A DNA stretch of 63,790 nucleotides from Methanomassiliicoccales archaeon PtaU1.Bin124 (lineage in GTDB: Archaea > Thermoplasmatota > Thermoplasmata > Methanomassiliicoccales > UBA472). The stretch covers positions 1 through 63,790 of the forward strand of contig MVRC01000004.1 in NCBI GenBank assembly GCA_002067865.1. The letters run 5' to 3'. Below the pieces are notes generated by a model, which was not told where the DNA came from, made no database searches, and saw only the letters and a program-made list of their open reading frames with translations. Within the stretch, counting starts at the first letter, position 1. Every line of letters starts with the position of its first letter. A program made the translations under genes and the position numbers. This document shows positions 17,836-28,124 of the stretch, one piece after another.

Positions 17836-19530
17836 TCAGTTATGGGTGTAATAGGCCTCGACATCAGGTGAGATGCGGCCGATGCGCACGAACCCGAAGC
17901 GCTCGAACTGGACGACCTTGCCTGCCTCGTCCTCCGGCAACCGCTCCACATATCCGACCTTCTTCGAGCCGTCCGGCATGAAGACCGTACAGGACTGGTA
18001 GCTGTCTGGGACCCAGTTTATGATCTTGACCTTCTCCTTCAGGATGGCCAGGTCGTTGCCGATGAACTTGCTCTTGCCGGCCTTGAGCTCGACGTTCGCC
18101 AGGTCCTTCAGCCTCACCCTTCCGGCCTCGATGGCCTGGGTCAGGTCGGCCTCGCTCACGAAGACCATGATCGGCTTGCCGCTGAGGTGATGCTCCCTGT
18201 ACCCTCTCTCCGGGTGATCGGGGTGCAGCGGGGCCTTCGAATCCAGGTGGTCGACCCCGCAGACGTCCAACGGCTGCGGTTCCGGGACGAAGGAGAAACG
18301 GTCGGCGATCTTGTCGATCCGGTCCCGGTTGTATGCGTACAGCGTCTCCCAGGAGAACTCGATGTCGACCTCCTTGATGCCACAATCGACCCAGAACGCC
18401 CGGATCGCGTCGGCCTGGATGCCGCGCTTCGCCATCGCTCTGACGGTACCGAGGCGGACATCGTCCCAGCCGCTGTATTCGCCCGTCTTTATGCCCTTCC
18501 CGACGGTGGACGTCTTCAGTATGGCGTCCGGGATGGACACAAGGCCGTAATGATGATACCAGGGCATGGTCCAGCCGAAGTAATTGAAGAGATACTCCTG
18601 CCTCAGGGTGTTGTTGAGGTGGTCCTTGCCGCGGATGACATGGGTGAGGCCGAGGAAATGATCGTCCACCGCCACGCAGAAGTTCATCATCGGATAGACG
18701 CAGTACTTGCTCCCTTGCCTGGGATGCGGGGTGCTGGTGACGATCCTGAAGCCCACGAAGTCCCTGATGGCGGGGTTGGGATGGTTCAGGTCGGTCTTGA
18801 CGACGAAGACGGCCTTCTCCTCGCCATAATGGCCTGCCAGCATCTTCTCCCACTTCTCCATCGTCACCTCAACGGACTCGTCGTGGTGAGGACAGGGCCT
18901 GCTCTCCTCCTTCATCTTGCGCCAGTCATCGGCCGGGCAGGTGCAGATGTATGCCTTGCCCATCTTGATGAGCTGCCTGGCCAGGTCGTAGTAGAAAGGG
19001 AACCGCTCGCTCTGGACGACCGTCTCGTGCACCTTGATCCCCAGCCACTCCAGGTCCTCCGGGATCATGTCATATGCATCGGGGTCGATCTTGTCCGGGT
19101 TGGTGTCCTCGATGCGGTTGATGAACTTGCCGTCGTACCGCTTCACGTACTCATCGTTGAGCACGGCCACACGGGTATGGCCCAGGTGCAGCGGTCCAGA
19201 CGGACCGGGGGCGAACCTCATGACGACCTTTCCCTGCACGGCACCAGGCAGGTCCGGCAGCTTGTGCACCCTCTCCACCTTCTCCTTCTTCTGGGTGAGG
19301 GTCGAGTCGATGCGCTCCAGCATGGTCTTCTGGTCGGCCGGGTCCATGGCATTGACCTTGGCGACTATGGTGTCGATCAGGGGCAGCACCTCCTTTGCAT
19401 TGGAGCGGAGGGCGGGCTGCTCGGCCATGACCTTACCCTGCACGGCCTTGGGATTGGCCTTGCCGTTGAACTGGAAAGCGTTCTGCAATGCGTATTTGAG
19501 AATGATGTCCTCGGTGCTCTGGTCGACCAT
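17836..19530 (-). CDS. gltX: Glutamyl-tRNA synthetase, archaeal type
   Basis: The protein has 564 residues. The N-terminal 90 residues are the helical extension of archaeal GluRS. The catalytic domain has P-G-P-S-G-P-L-H-L-G-H (HIGH region) and L-K-T-S-T (KMSKS counterpart) with G-W-D-D downstream, and the C-terminal part is the beta-barrel anticodon-binding domain shared with GlnRS. Such enzymes are usually non-discriminating and form Glu-tRNA-Gln for GatDE; that is family knowledge. ATG 19530 (M-V-D-Q-S) fits the family; a frame extending to 19599 has no homologous look. It is divergent from the UbiD gene. Confidence 0.94.
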   Translation of the reverse strand: MVDQSTEDIILKYALQNAFQFNGKANPKAVQGKVMAEQPALRSNAKEVLPLIDTIVAKVNAMDPADQKTMLERIDSTLTQKKEKVERVHKLPDLPGAVQGKVVMRFAPGPSGPLHLGHTRVAVLNDEYVKRYDGKFINRIEDTNPDKIDPDAYDMIPEDLEWLGIKVHETVVQSERFPFYYDLARQLIKMGKAYICTCPADDWRKMKEESRPCPHHDESVEVTMEKWEKMLAGHYGEEKAVFVVKTDLNHPNPAIRDFVGFRIVTSTPHPRQGSKYCVYPMMNFCVAVDDHFLGLTHVIRGKDHLNNTLRQEYLFNYFGWTMPWYHHYGLVSIPDAILKTSTVGKGIKTGEYSGWDDVRLGTVRAMAKRGIQADAIRAFWVDCGIKEVDIEFSWETLYAYNRDRIDKIADRFSFVPEPQPLDVCGVDHLDSKAPLHPDHPERGYREHHLSGKPIMVFVSEADLTQAIEAGRVRLKDLANVELKAGKSKFIGNDLAILKEKVKIINWVPDSYQSCTVFMPDGSKKVGYVERLPEDEAGKVVQFERFGFVRIGRISPDVEAYYTHN

Positions 19531-19631
19531 CCCCCCGCCGATTGATGCTTGCGCTGAAATACCTTTTGGCCCGACAGGTCCGCGTTGGCAAGGAGGCAAG
19601 GGTTATTAGCGGCCATGCGAATCACCGGTGC

Positions 19632-20900
19632 ATGTCCATGCGCTCCCTTTTGAGCAGCTTCCAGGACGTCCGGGTCATCGACCGCAACGTTCCCTGCGAC
19701 AAAGAGCCCACGAAGATCCTGCTGGAGGACCAGCGCCGCCCTGTCATGTTCAATGACCTGAACGGCGCCAAGGCTGCAGGTAATCTGTGGTCCAGTCGCG
19801 AGCGTGTCGCTGCCGCGCTCGGTCTCAAGAAGGAGAAGCTGACGGAGAGCCTGGTCGATGCCATGTCCTCACCGCGGAAGCCGAAGGAGATATCGGACCC
19901 GGACTGGAGGGACAGCATAAGCGATGATTTCGACCTGATGAAGCTGCCCCTTCCGAAATACTATCCCAAGGACGGCGGCAGGTATGTCACCGCCGGAGTG
20001 GCCATTGCGGATTATGAGGGCAAGAGGAACATCTCGTTCCACCGCCTGATGCTCATGGACAGCCACCGCTTCGCCATCAGGCTGGTGCCGAGGCATCTGT
20101 TCACCATGCACCAGATGAGCATGAGGAAGGGCAAGGACCTGAAGGTGGCCTTCTGTGTCGGAGTGTGTCCATCCGTTCTCCTGGCAGGTGCCGTCTCGAC
20201 CGATTATGCGGTGGATGAGATGGAGGTGGCCAGCGCCATCCGCTATCACGGGCTGAAGAAGGACATCGAGGTCGCCAGGACCGATTCCGGTCTAATGGTC
20301 CCAGCCCATTCCGAATATGTGATCGAAGGCCGTCTGACCTCCGAACTGGTGGATGAGGGTCCGTTCGTGGACATCACTGGCACATATGACAGCGTACGCA
20401 AGCAGCCGGTGTTCGAGGTGGACCGCGTCTATCGCCGCAAGGACCCTATATTCCACCTGGTATTGCCGGGCGGATTGGAGCATTACCTGCTGATGGGCCT
20501 GCCCCGGGAACCGGTCATCTTCAAGACCGTCCGGCAGGTGGTCCCGCGCGTCCATGGGGTTCGCCTGACCGAGGGCGGTTGCTGCTGGCTTCACGGTGTC
20601 GTCTCCATCACCAAGAACAAGGAAGGGGATGCGATGAACGCCGCCATGGCCGCGTTCTCTGGCCATGCCTCCATGAAGAAGGTCACCATCGTCGACAATG
20701 ACGTCGACATCTTCGATGACCAGAGCGTGGAATGGGCCGAGGCGACCAGATTCCAGGCCAGCCGTTCATTGCTGGTCGTCAACAACGCCGCCGGTTCGTC
20801 CTTGGACCCGAGCACAGATGGGACGACGTCCAAGGTAGCGATCGATGCCACCAAACCCCTCGGGGTCAAGGAAGGTTTCGAGAAGGCAGCGCTAGAGTGA
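19632..20900 (+). CDS. UbiD-family decarboxylase, possibly anhydromevalonate phosphate decarboxylase
   Basis: The protein has about 422 residues and is of full UbiD length. It shows the family pattern with Y-Y-P-K-D-G-G-R-Y-V-T-A, F-C-V-G-V-C-P-S, E-Y-V-I-E-G and L-P-G-G-L-E-H. UbiD enzymes need prenylated FMN from UbiX; no UbiX is in the window. In many archaea a UbiD homolog, with phosphomevalonate dehydratase, decarboxylates anhydromevalonate phosphate in the modified mevalonate pathway, which is the most attractive role here, but the sequence alone does not prove it. ATG 19632 follows a weak GGTG; ATG 19638 is equally possible. The ferredoxin gene at 20901 starts directly after the stop codon, so both are likely one operon. 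Confidence 0.88.
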   Translation: MSMRSLLSSFQDVRVIDRNVPCDKEPTKILLEDQRRPVMFNDLNGAKAAGNLWSSRERVAAALGLKKEKLTESLVDAMSSPRKPKEISDPDWRDSISDDFDLMKLPLPKYYPKDGGRYVTAGVAIADYEGKRNISFHRLMLMDSHRFAIRLVPRHLFTMHQMSMRKGKDLKVAFCVGVCPSVLLAGAVSTDYAVDEMEVASAIRYHGLKKDIEVARTDSGLMVPAHSEYVIEGRLTSELVDEGPFVDITGTYDSVRKQPVFEVDRVYRRKDPIFHLVLPGGLEHYLLMGLPREPVIFKTVRQVVPRVHGVRLTEGGCCWLHGVVSITKNKEGDAMNAAMAAFSGHASMKKVTIVDNDVDIFDDQSVEWAEATRFQASRSLLVVNNAAGSSLDPSTDGTTSKVAIDATKPLGVKEGFEKAALE

Positions 20901-21671
20901 ATGATTTCAATGATCTTCTACTTCAGCGCCACCGGGAATTCATTAGAGGCCGCGACGGTCCTGGGCGAATCCCTGGACGAACGGACGATCGATATCACCG
21001 AAGCGATGAGGAAGAAGGAATTCTCATACGCTCTGCCGAATGGAGAAAGGATCGGGTTCGTCTTCCCGGTGTTCTTCTTCGGCGTGCCATCGATAGTATG
21101 CGATTTCATCGACAGGCTGGAACTAAAAGGGGTGGAGCATCCATATGTCTTCTCGGTCATCACCTGTGGTGAGAAGATCGGTGCAGCAGACAAGCAGTTC
21201 CAAAAAATAATTCAAAGAAAGGGGCTCGATGTCAACGTTTGCTTCACGCTAATCATGCCCAATAACTCGGTACTATGGTATGAACTGCCCACGCCGGAAG
21301 AGCAGAGATCGATGCTTGCAGCTGCTAGAATTCGGATGGGCGAGATCGCTCAGGCGGTCAAGGAAAATGGGACCGATGGCTATGCCTCCACCTTAGGGGC
21401 GCGCATAAATGCAGTTTTCATGTATTCCCTCTACAAACATGGCCGCAGGACCTTGAAATTCCATGCGGACGAGAGATGCACCGGATGCGGTCTTTGCGGG
21501 CGCGTCTGCCCATGCGGTGCGATCGAGCTGAGGGAGAGGAGACCGGTATGGGTCCAGGACCGCTGCGTCCAATGCCTGGGCTGCATCAATCGTTGTCCCG
21601 CAACGGCGATCCAGTATGGCGAGGCGACGAGATCCCGCCGCCGATACGTGAACCCGATCTTGAAAAGATGA
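20901..21671 (+). CDS. EFR1-type flavodoxin-ferredoxin fusion protein
   Basis: The protein has 256 residues. The N-terminal flavodoxin-like part has the FMN phosphate loop F-S-A-T-G-N-S. The C-terminal 60 residues carry two 4Fe-4S motifs, C-T-G-C-G-L-C-x3-C-P and C-V-Q-C-L-G-C-x3-C-P. This is the layout of EFR1-family ferredoxins, soluble carriers of low-potential electrons whose partners are unknown. It starts immediately after the UbiD-type gene, which suggests it could donate electrons to flavin-linked chemistry nearby, but there is no direct support. ATG 20901 or ATG 20910 may be the start. Confidence 0.88.
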   Translation: MISMIFYFSATGNSLEAATVLGESLDERTIDITEAMRKKEFSYALPNGERIGFVFPVFFFGVPSIVCDFIDRLELKGVEHPYVFSVITCGEKIGAADKQFQKIIQRKGLDVNVCFTLIMPNNSVLWYELPTPEEQRSMLAAARIRMGEIAQAVKENGTDGYASTLGARINAVFMYSLYKHGRRTLKFHADERCTGCGLCGRVCPCGAIELRERRPVWVQDRCVQCLGCINRCPATAIQYGEATRSRRRYVNPILKR

Positions 21672-21743
21672 ATTTTAAAATTATTTTTAAAAGAGAATAA
21701 ATAAATAGTCAAAACGGCTGTGCCGCCATAGAGAGGGTTCACG

Positions 21744-22340
21744 ATGAGCGATGTCATGAAGAACATCTATGCCAGACGTTCTGTCAGAGCATATTCTGAG
21801 GAGCCAGTATCCGAAGACAAGATCAGGGAGATCATTAAGGCGGGATTTCACGCGCCGAACGGCGCTGGGACCGAAGCGCTCCGATTCGCTGTGATCACGA
21901 ACAAGGCGAGACTGAAGCATTATTCCGACATCTCCAAGGTGATGTTCGTGGAACAGCTCCGTCAGGTGATGGCTCAGGTCGGACCGGAGCAGGCCAAGTC
22001 CTTCGAGGGCATGATCAAAACGCTCTCCAACCCCAAGTTCGACATATTCTACGGTGCGCCCGTTCTGGTACTTGTGTTCGCAGCCCCCCATGCCATCACC
22101 CCGGTGGAAGATGCTTCGTTGGCGGCAGAGAACATGATGCTGGCGGCGACGTCGATGGGTCTTGGCAGCTGCTGGATCGGCTTCGCCAAGCCTCTGGGAA
22201 ATGCACCAGAGGTCATGAGCGAACTGAACGTGCCTTCCGACCACAAGCTCATCGCCCCGCTGATATTGGGCGTTCCGAAGAAGAAGGACATGGCCCCAAG
22301 CCAGAGGCCGGAGCCTCAGATATTGTCCTGGTCAAACTAA
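21744..22340 (+). CDS. Nitroreductase family protein
   Basis: The protein has 198 residues with the FMN-binding N-terminus R-R-S-V-R-A-Y, the middle motif A-A-T-S-M-G-L-G-S-C-W-I-G and the C-terminal I-L-G-V-P-K-K-K. It belongs to the oxygen-insensitive nitroreductase/dehydrogenase family, which uses FMN and NAD(P)H or ferredoxin. The physiological substrate cannot be told. The gene has its own TATA-like upstream sequence (about 21675-21705) and a ribosome binding site (GAGGG) before the ATG. It ends in front of a strong hairpin shared with purA. Confidence 0.9.
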   Translation: MSDVMKNIYARRSVRAYSEEPVSEDKIREIIKAGFHAPNGAGTEALRFAVITNKARLKHYSDISKVMFVEQLRQVMAQVGPEQAKSFEGMIKTLSNPKFDIFYGAPVLVLVFAAPHAITPVEDASLAAENMMLAATSMGLGSCWIGFAKPLGNAPEVMSELNVPSDHKLIAPLILGVPKKKDMAPSQRPEPQILSWSN

Positions 22341-22348
22341 TAAAAAAT

Positions 22349-23731
<1,383 letters not shown>

Positions 23732-23836
23732 CTACGAGCTGGCATATAGATGTGGCTTGTGAATGAATGGTCCATATGATTGCTTCCGAGCGGGGATATA
23801 TGGTGGAGGTCCTCGGCCGATCAGGAGGTCTAAAAA

Positions 23837-24385
23837 TTGGACCATAAGAAGATCAGCGTGACCCTATTGGTCTGCGCAGTGCTGGCGGGAGGGTTCCTGG
23901 CTGCAGGGTTCCTCACGACCAACGGCACGGCCGATGATGGGTCGGGTACGACCTATGCTGACGTTACGGGAGCATCGACCGTCACCTTGAACGTCACGGT
24001 GTACGCCAATGTCGGGGGCACCATGATCCCGATCGAGGGCGCCAACGTGACGATATATGAGGTCACGGTAGAGGAGAACGATACAGTGACCACGATAACC
24101 CTGGAGAAGATCGCGGTGGCCGAGACCGGAGAGGGCGGCCTGGCGCAGATCGCCTTGCCAGAGGGGAACTACACCATCGTGGTCGACTACTACGGGCTCC
24201 GCAGCGTTGGAGAGCTCAGCACAGATTCGACCGAGAATGTGACCATGGTGCTTGGGTCAGCTCACAGCGGCCCAGGCGAGTTCCCGCGGGAAATGAACTG
24301 TCCCAGGCATCACGGGATGCACGAAGGGTTCATGAACCAGACCGAGGGGAACATGGCCATGGAGATGGTGCAGAAGCATCTGTAG
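23837..24385 (+). CDS. Exported or anchored protein with Cna-B/carboxypeptidase-like domain and His/Met-rich tail
   Basis: The protein has 182 residues. Residues 8-28 are a signal peptide or anchor. A single Ig-like beta domain follows (about 45-140) with the pattern G-A-N-V-T-I-Y-E-V ... G-x-A-Q-I-A-L-P-E-G-N-Y-T-I-V-V, like carboxypeptidase regulatory-like or Cna-B modules. Many N-x-T sites could be N-glycosylated. The last 30 residues are rich in His and Met (C-P-R-H-H-G-M-H), a possible metal-binding tail. The start is TTG 23837, decided by a strong AGGAGGTC (23823-23830) seven bases upstream; no ATG is available. Function unknown. Confidence 0.7.
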   Translation: MDHKKISVTLLVCAVLAGGFLAAGFLTTNGTADDGSGTTYADVTGASTVTLNVTVYANVGGTMIPIEGANVTIYEVTVEENDTVTTITLEKIAVAETGEGGLAQIALPEGNYTIVVDYYGLRSVGELSTDSTENVTMVLGSAHSGPGEFPREMNCPRHHGMHEGFMNQTEGNMAMEMVQKHL

Positions 24386-24407
24386 GTACGTACCACAAAC
24401 CCTTCCA

Positions 24408-24449
24408 TCGGCGGGGGACATCACTCCCTTGCGTTTCCCGCCGTCTTTT
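24408..24449 (+). terminator. Hairpin plus T-run terminator
   Basis: CGGCGGG (24408-24414) pairs with CCCGCCG (24436-24442) across a 21-base loop, then TCTTTTT. It follows the exported protein gene. Confidence 0.6.
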
Positions 24450-24471
24450 TCCGACCTTTCGATCGATAAGG

Positions 24472-25572
24472 TCATCTGCCTTCATGCATCTGGATGTACC
24501 TCTCCCTCACCTTGGCATAGGGCTGGTCGCTCTTGAACCCGGTCGGGGAGAAATGGGTCTTCGAGACCTTTCCGATCTCGGCCATGCCTTCCAGCAGTCT
24601 CTCCAATTTCAGCGGAGAGCAGCCTATCTCTGATGACAGTTCGTTGTTCTCGTAGAAATAAGGAACATCGATCTCGTTCTGCCAGAGGTCTAGATATTTC
24701 TTGCAGCGGTTCGGTTGGGCCAATCCTTCGATGAGGTTCAGCCCCTTCACGAAGGCGGGATCATGGATGGAACCTAGCCAGAATGGTCCAGACGCTCCCT
24801 TGGACCAGTCCTTGCTGGTCTCTCGCTCATGGGTCTCCCGGTCGAAGCGGAGGTATCCCAGCTTCTCCAATGTCAGATCGGCCGATTCGGCCGTTTCTGG
24901 CATGCGAAGATAGAGTCTCATGTAATGGTCGGCGTAGAAGCATAGGAGCGGTTCCACCCCCCTATCGAACATGGCCGCCTGGCGGGCGACATATCCGATC
25001 AGGATGCGTAGCCCAGCCTCATGGCCGAAGACGCATCGCAAAGGCCTCGCCTGGTATCTTCTCACGCACTTCTTGGCGTGGGTGCCAGCCAGGGGGGCGG
25101 TGTCCGTGGCGGTGATAGCCAGAACACCATTCCTTCTCAGCGCCTGGATGGCCGGATGGAGGAAGGGCACGGGCGTGCCGAAAGGATCGAGGTCGATATA
25201 GTCGAACTTCTCCTTGGCCAGGAGGCAGCGCAGGTCCTCGTTCCTGGCGACGCAACCTTCCAGTTCGTTCAAGGCGATGTTCTGCCTGATGACATCATAT
25301 GCCTCAGGTTCCCAGTCATTGATGTGGAACTCCGTCTGCGGCCGGGCCTCGTTCATTATCCTGACCGCCCTGGCGCCGGTGGCCGCCATGGCGTCCAAGG
25401 CCCTCCCGATCCTCATTTCAGGATGTGCGAAGAACATCACCGAGACATCTCGATTGAATGCCATCTGGTGATTGTAGAAGACCCTGCCCTGTTTCTTACC
25501 CGGGCCGCTCTCCGTGCGTGCCTCTGGCACCAGCAACGGGGTACGGCCTTCGATGACCTTTTCCAGACTCAC
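24472..25572 (-). CDS. trm1: tRNA (guanine26-N2)-dimethyltransferase
   Basis: The protein has 366 residues and a class I SAM methyltransferase fold. Motifs include F-Y-N-H-Q-M-A-F-N-R-D, D-A-M-A-A-T-G-A-R, and the catalytic-site D-L-D-P-F-G-T-P with A-T-D-T-A-P-L-A-G. The C-terminal domain typical of archaeal Trm1 is present. It methylates G26 of tRNAs. The ATG overlaps the TGA of the upstream NTPase gene by four bases, so the two are translationally coupled. Confidence 0.95.
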   Translation of the reverse strand: MSLEKVIEGRTPLLVPEARTESGPGKKQGRVFYNHQMAFNRDVSVMFFAHPEMRIGRALDAMAATGARAVRIMNEARPQTEFHINDWEPEAYDVIRQNIALNELEGCVARNEDLRCLLAKEKFDYIDLDPFGTPVPFLHPAIQALRRNGVLAITATDTAPLAGTHAKKCVRRYQARPLRCVFGHEAGLRILIGYVARQAAMFDRGVEPLLCFYADHYMRLYLRMPETAESADLTLEKLGYLRFDRETHERETSKDWSKGASGPFWLGSIHDPAFVKGLNLIEGLAQPNRCKKYLDLWQNEIDVPYFYENNELSSEIGCSPLKLERLLEGMAEIGKVSKTHFSPTGFKSDQPYAKVRERYIQMHEGR

Positions 25573-26111
25573 AACAGCTCGCCCTTCATGAGCTTCATGA
25601 TCTTATATGGTAAAAGGTTGCGGTTGATGGGCGTGACCTCCAGGATGCGCACGTCGTCGCGCCTCCGGATATCCTGCAGCAATGGGTTGCGGGATTTCTT
25701 GTGCAATGTCAAAAGGATGGGCTTTTCGACGTCAAGACAGTACTTGACCGCATTGACGAACTTCTCCGACTCGACCTCGATCTTGCCGACCTCATCGATG
25801 ACGATGACATCGGACTCCTCGCAGGCCTTCATGAGGGCGTTGACGCCAATGTCCTCGAGCACGGCCAGGTCTATACCGAACTTTCCGACCATGAACTTGC
25901 TCTTGATATCGGAAGAGGCCAGGATGCCCTTTTCCTTGGTGCGCCAATCGATGACATAGAAACCGCCCTTATGGTTCTTCTCGGCCATGGGCTCGGTGAT
26001 CATACCTCCGACCTTCAGCCCCTCTGCCTCTAGCATCTCGATAACCTTGATCAAGGTCAGGGTCTTGCCAGCCTGAGGTAGTCCCGTGATTCCTATCTTG
26101 ATGTTGTTCAT
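25569..26111 (-). CDS. THEP1-type nucleoside-triphosphatase
   Basis: The protein has 180 residues with a P-loop G-L-P-Q-A-G-K-T at residues 10-17 and Walker B V-I-V-I-D-E-V-G-K-I-E, a layout typical of the THEP1/NTPase_1 family. These enzymes hydrolyse NTPs slowly and their role in cells is unclear; a link to nucleotide or RNA metabolism is often proposed. It is the first gene of an operon with trm1 (four-base overlap). An AT-rich promoter with TATTAAATATATACC lies about 60 bp upstream of the ATG. Confidence 0.88.
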   Translation of the reverse strand: MNNIKIGITGLPQAGKTLTLIKVIEMLEAEGLKVGGMITEPMAEKNHKGGFYVIDWRTKEKGILASSDIKSKFMVGKFGIDLAVLEDIGVNALMKACEESDVIVIDEVGKIEVESEKFVNAVKYCLDVEKPILLTLHKKSRNPLLQDIRRRDDVRILEVTPINRNLLPYKIMKLMKGELL

Positions 26112-26224
26112 CTAAGCCCACCGTCTGCGGCGAGCCCATTCCCACTCGCGCACAGGGATGCTACCCGTATCTCGGTATATATTTAATAAAATTTGGATGA
26201 ACTTATTAATTATCATATGGCCGC

Positions 26225-26623
26225 CTAGGCCTTTGTGACTGAGTGGACGTACATGAGGGGGTAGTTGAGCTCCTTCACGAACTTCATCTCAGAGACGACC
26301 GTGACGTCCTCGATGGAGATGGTCAGGACGACCTCGAGCATCGCCCCGGTCAAGGTCTGATAGTCGAACTCGTCCTTTTTGCGCCTCAGCGCCTCCCTGG
26401 AGATGTGCACGTGCACGTCCTTGACGAACGGCTGCACCCTCACCCCGTCCTCAATTGCCCGTTCCAACGATTCGACATTGGACGAGGAAAGGGGGGTGCC
26501 TACGAACTGGTGATAGATCGTGCCCAGCTTGATGCCGGATTCAAATACCGCCCGCTCGCTCAGGGTGCAATTGAAATATTTGTCCGCGAGTTTTTCCCGG
26601 TCGCTCACCATTTTCGATCCCAT
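26225..26623 (-). CDS. mptD: Archaeal dihydroneopterin aldolase (MptD family)
   Basis: About 132 residues from ATG 26623. Family marks are E-x-x-I-K-L-G-T-I-Y-H-Q-F-V-G-T-P near residue 30 and the C-terminal Y-P-L-M-Y-V. MptD cleaves 7,8-dihydroneopterin to 6-hydroxymethyl-dihydropterin on the way to tetrahydromethanopterin or folate in archaea. ATG 26611 is an alternative; an in-frame GTG or TTG further up seems too early. The gene stands alone, divergent from the superoxide dismutase gene. The call rests on pattern memory; the long conserved block makes it likely. Confidence 0.78.
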   Translation of the reverse strand: MGSKMVSDREKLADKYFNCTLSERAVFESGIKLGTIYHQFVGTPLSSSNVESLERAIEDGVRVQPFVKDVHVHISREALRRKKDEFDYQTLTGAMLEVVLTISIEDVTVVSEMKFVKELNYPLMYVHSVTKA

Positions 26624-26775
26624 AGCACATTCCATTAAGGGGATTAAAATGCTGGTAGAAAAGGATGCCACCCAAACGGAATCGCTCCTATGGGGAACGA
26701 AAACGAGCCATCTCTCTAGAAAACATCATATACGGTCGGCTCCAAAACACGCCTCAAGTGTAATGGAGGAATGAT

Positions 26776-27393
26776 ATGGAAGTTGCCAAGAAGACATACC
26801 AATTGCCGCCGTTGAAGTACGGATACAAGGACCTCGCACCGTTCATGAGCGAGGAGCAGTTGACATTGCACCATACCAAGCACCACGCCGCCTATGTGGC
26901 AGGTGCCAACGCCGCCATCGAGAAGATGGAGAAGGCCAGGAAGGATAATGTCGACGCCGACCTCAAGGCCATAGCCAAAGAGCTCTCCTTCAATGTGGGC
27001 GGATGGTATCTGCACAAGCTGTTCTGGGACAACCTGGCCCCGGCAGGAGCGGGGGGTTCTCCTGGAGGCAGGCTGGCGGATGAGCTTATCAAGGAGTATG
27101 GCTCGATCGACCGCTTCAAGAAGGAGTTCACCCAGACCGCCAACTCCTGCGAGGGTTCGGGCTGGGCGGCGCTCACATTCTGCAAGAACCTGGAGAGGCC
27201 GTACGTCATGCAGATTGAGAAGCACAATGTGAACGCCATCCCGGGCTTCAAGGTCCTGATGGTCCTAGACGTATGGGAGCACGCCTACTACGTGGACTAC
27301 AAGAACCTCAGGCCCAAGTTCGTGGAGGCGTTCTGGAACCACGTGAACTGGGAAGAGATCGGCAAGAGGTTCGACGCCCACGTGAAAGGCTAA
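26776..27393 (+). CDS. sodA: Superoxide dismutase, Fe/Mn type
   Basis: The protein has 205 residues. The four metal ligands are visible: His in H-H-T-K-H-H, His in [10 protein letters not shown], Asp and His in L-D-V-W-E-H-A-Y-Y. It is complete and cytoplasmic (no signal peptide). It converts superoxide to hydrogen peroxide and oxygen, suggesting the host meets oxygen at times. ATG 26776 has a GGAGG (26764-26768) just upstream. Metal choice between Fe and Mn cannot be decided by eye. The corrinoid protein gene follows on the same strand after about 90 bp. Confidence 0.96.
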   Translation: MEVAKKTYQLPPLKYGYKDLAPFMSEEQLTLHHTKHHAAYVAGANAAIEKMEKARKDNVDADLKAIAKELSFNVGGWYLHKLFWDNLAPAGAGGSPGGRLADELIKEYGSIDRFKKEFTQTANSCEGSGWAALTFCKNLERPYVMQIEKHNVNAIPGFKVLMVLDVWEHAYYVDYKNLRPKFVEAFWNHVNWEEIGKRFDAHVKG

Positions 27394-27485
27394 ACGCCTT
27401 CCTTTTCATTTTTTCTATCCAAATCCTATGGAAAGAAATATCCCTTCCTGAAGCATCTGCCAACTTGCTCAAGGGGGATGGTCGG

Positions 27486-28124
27486 TTGGGTAAGAAAGAG
27501 CAGTTGGCGGAAGAGCTAGAGGCTGCATTACTGGCGATCGATCAGGATGCCTGCCGTCATATCATCATGGATGACATGGCTGATGTGCCCATACTCAGTC
27601 GGATCGAGAACGCCATCGTCCCCGCCTTGGCGAGCATCGGTGTCAAATGGCGCAATGGCGATGTCGCACTGTCCCAGGTATATCTCAGCGCCAAGATCAC
27701 CGACGCGCTCCTGGAGGAGATGCTCAGTTCATCGCATGAGACACTGGCTTCCAGGCCGAAGGTGGCAGCAGTGTGCCTGGAGGACCACCATCTGCTTGGC
27801 ATCCATGTGGTAAGGATGGTCGTCAGGTCCAGCGGATACGATGTGGTCGATTACGGCCGCATGGACCTGGAACCGCTGGTGGAGCGGGTGTGCCGGGATG
27901 AGGTCGATTATCTGCTCATCTCCACGCTCATGCTCCGCTCCGCCCTCCGGGTGGAGAAATTGAAGGAGAAGCTGGAAGAACGGAAATGCGATGCCTGTCT
28001 GATAGTTGGGGGCGCACCGTTCCGATACGACGCCAGCCTATGGCGCAGGGTAGGGGCGGACTTCACCTCCAGCTCACCCAGTGAAGCGCTCGAATTCATC
28101 CTATCTCGGGAGGGGAAGAGATGA
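27486..28124 (+). CDS. Methyltransferase-type corrinoid (B12-binding) protein
   Basis: About 212 residues: an N-terminal helical bundle (1-90) and a Rossmann-type B12-binding domain with D100-H-H102-L-L-G105 (the DxHxxG motif whose His is the lower cobalt ligand), S-T-L and V-G-G-A motifs. Such proteins carry a methyl group on cobalamin between a substrate-specific methyltransferase and an acceptor methyltransferase. TTG 27486 is preferred because AAGGGGGA lies 8 bases upstream and the family N-terminus starts here. The next gene, a UroD/MtaA-type protein, overlaps by ATGA, so the pair is coupled. No dedicated substrate methyltransferase gene is next to it. Confidence 0.85.
   Translation: MGKKEQLAEELEAALLAIDQDACRHIIMDDMADVPILSRIENAIVPALASIGVKWRNGDVALSQVYLSAKITDALLEEMLSSSHETLASRPKVAAVCLEDHHLLGIHVVRMVVRSSGYDVVDYGRMDLEPLVERVCRDEVDYLLISTLMLRSALRVEKLKEKLEERKCDACLIVGGAPFRYDASLWRRVGADFTSSSPSEALEFILSREGKR

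Noticed and set aside
18187-19545. Long open frame on the plus strand opposite gltX
   Set aside because: It is the antisense shadow of a clear glutamyl-tRNA synthetase; high GC at the third codon position gives long reverse frames.
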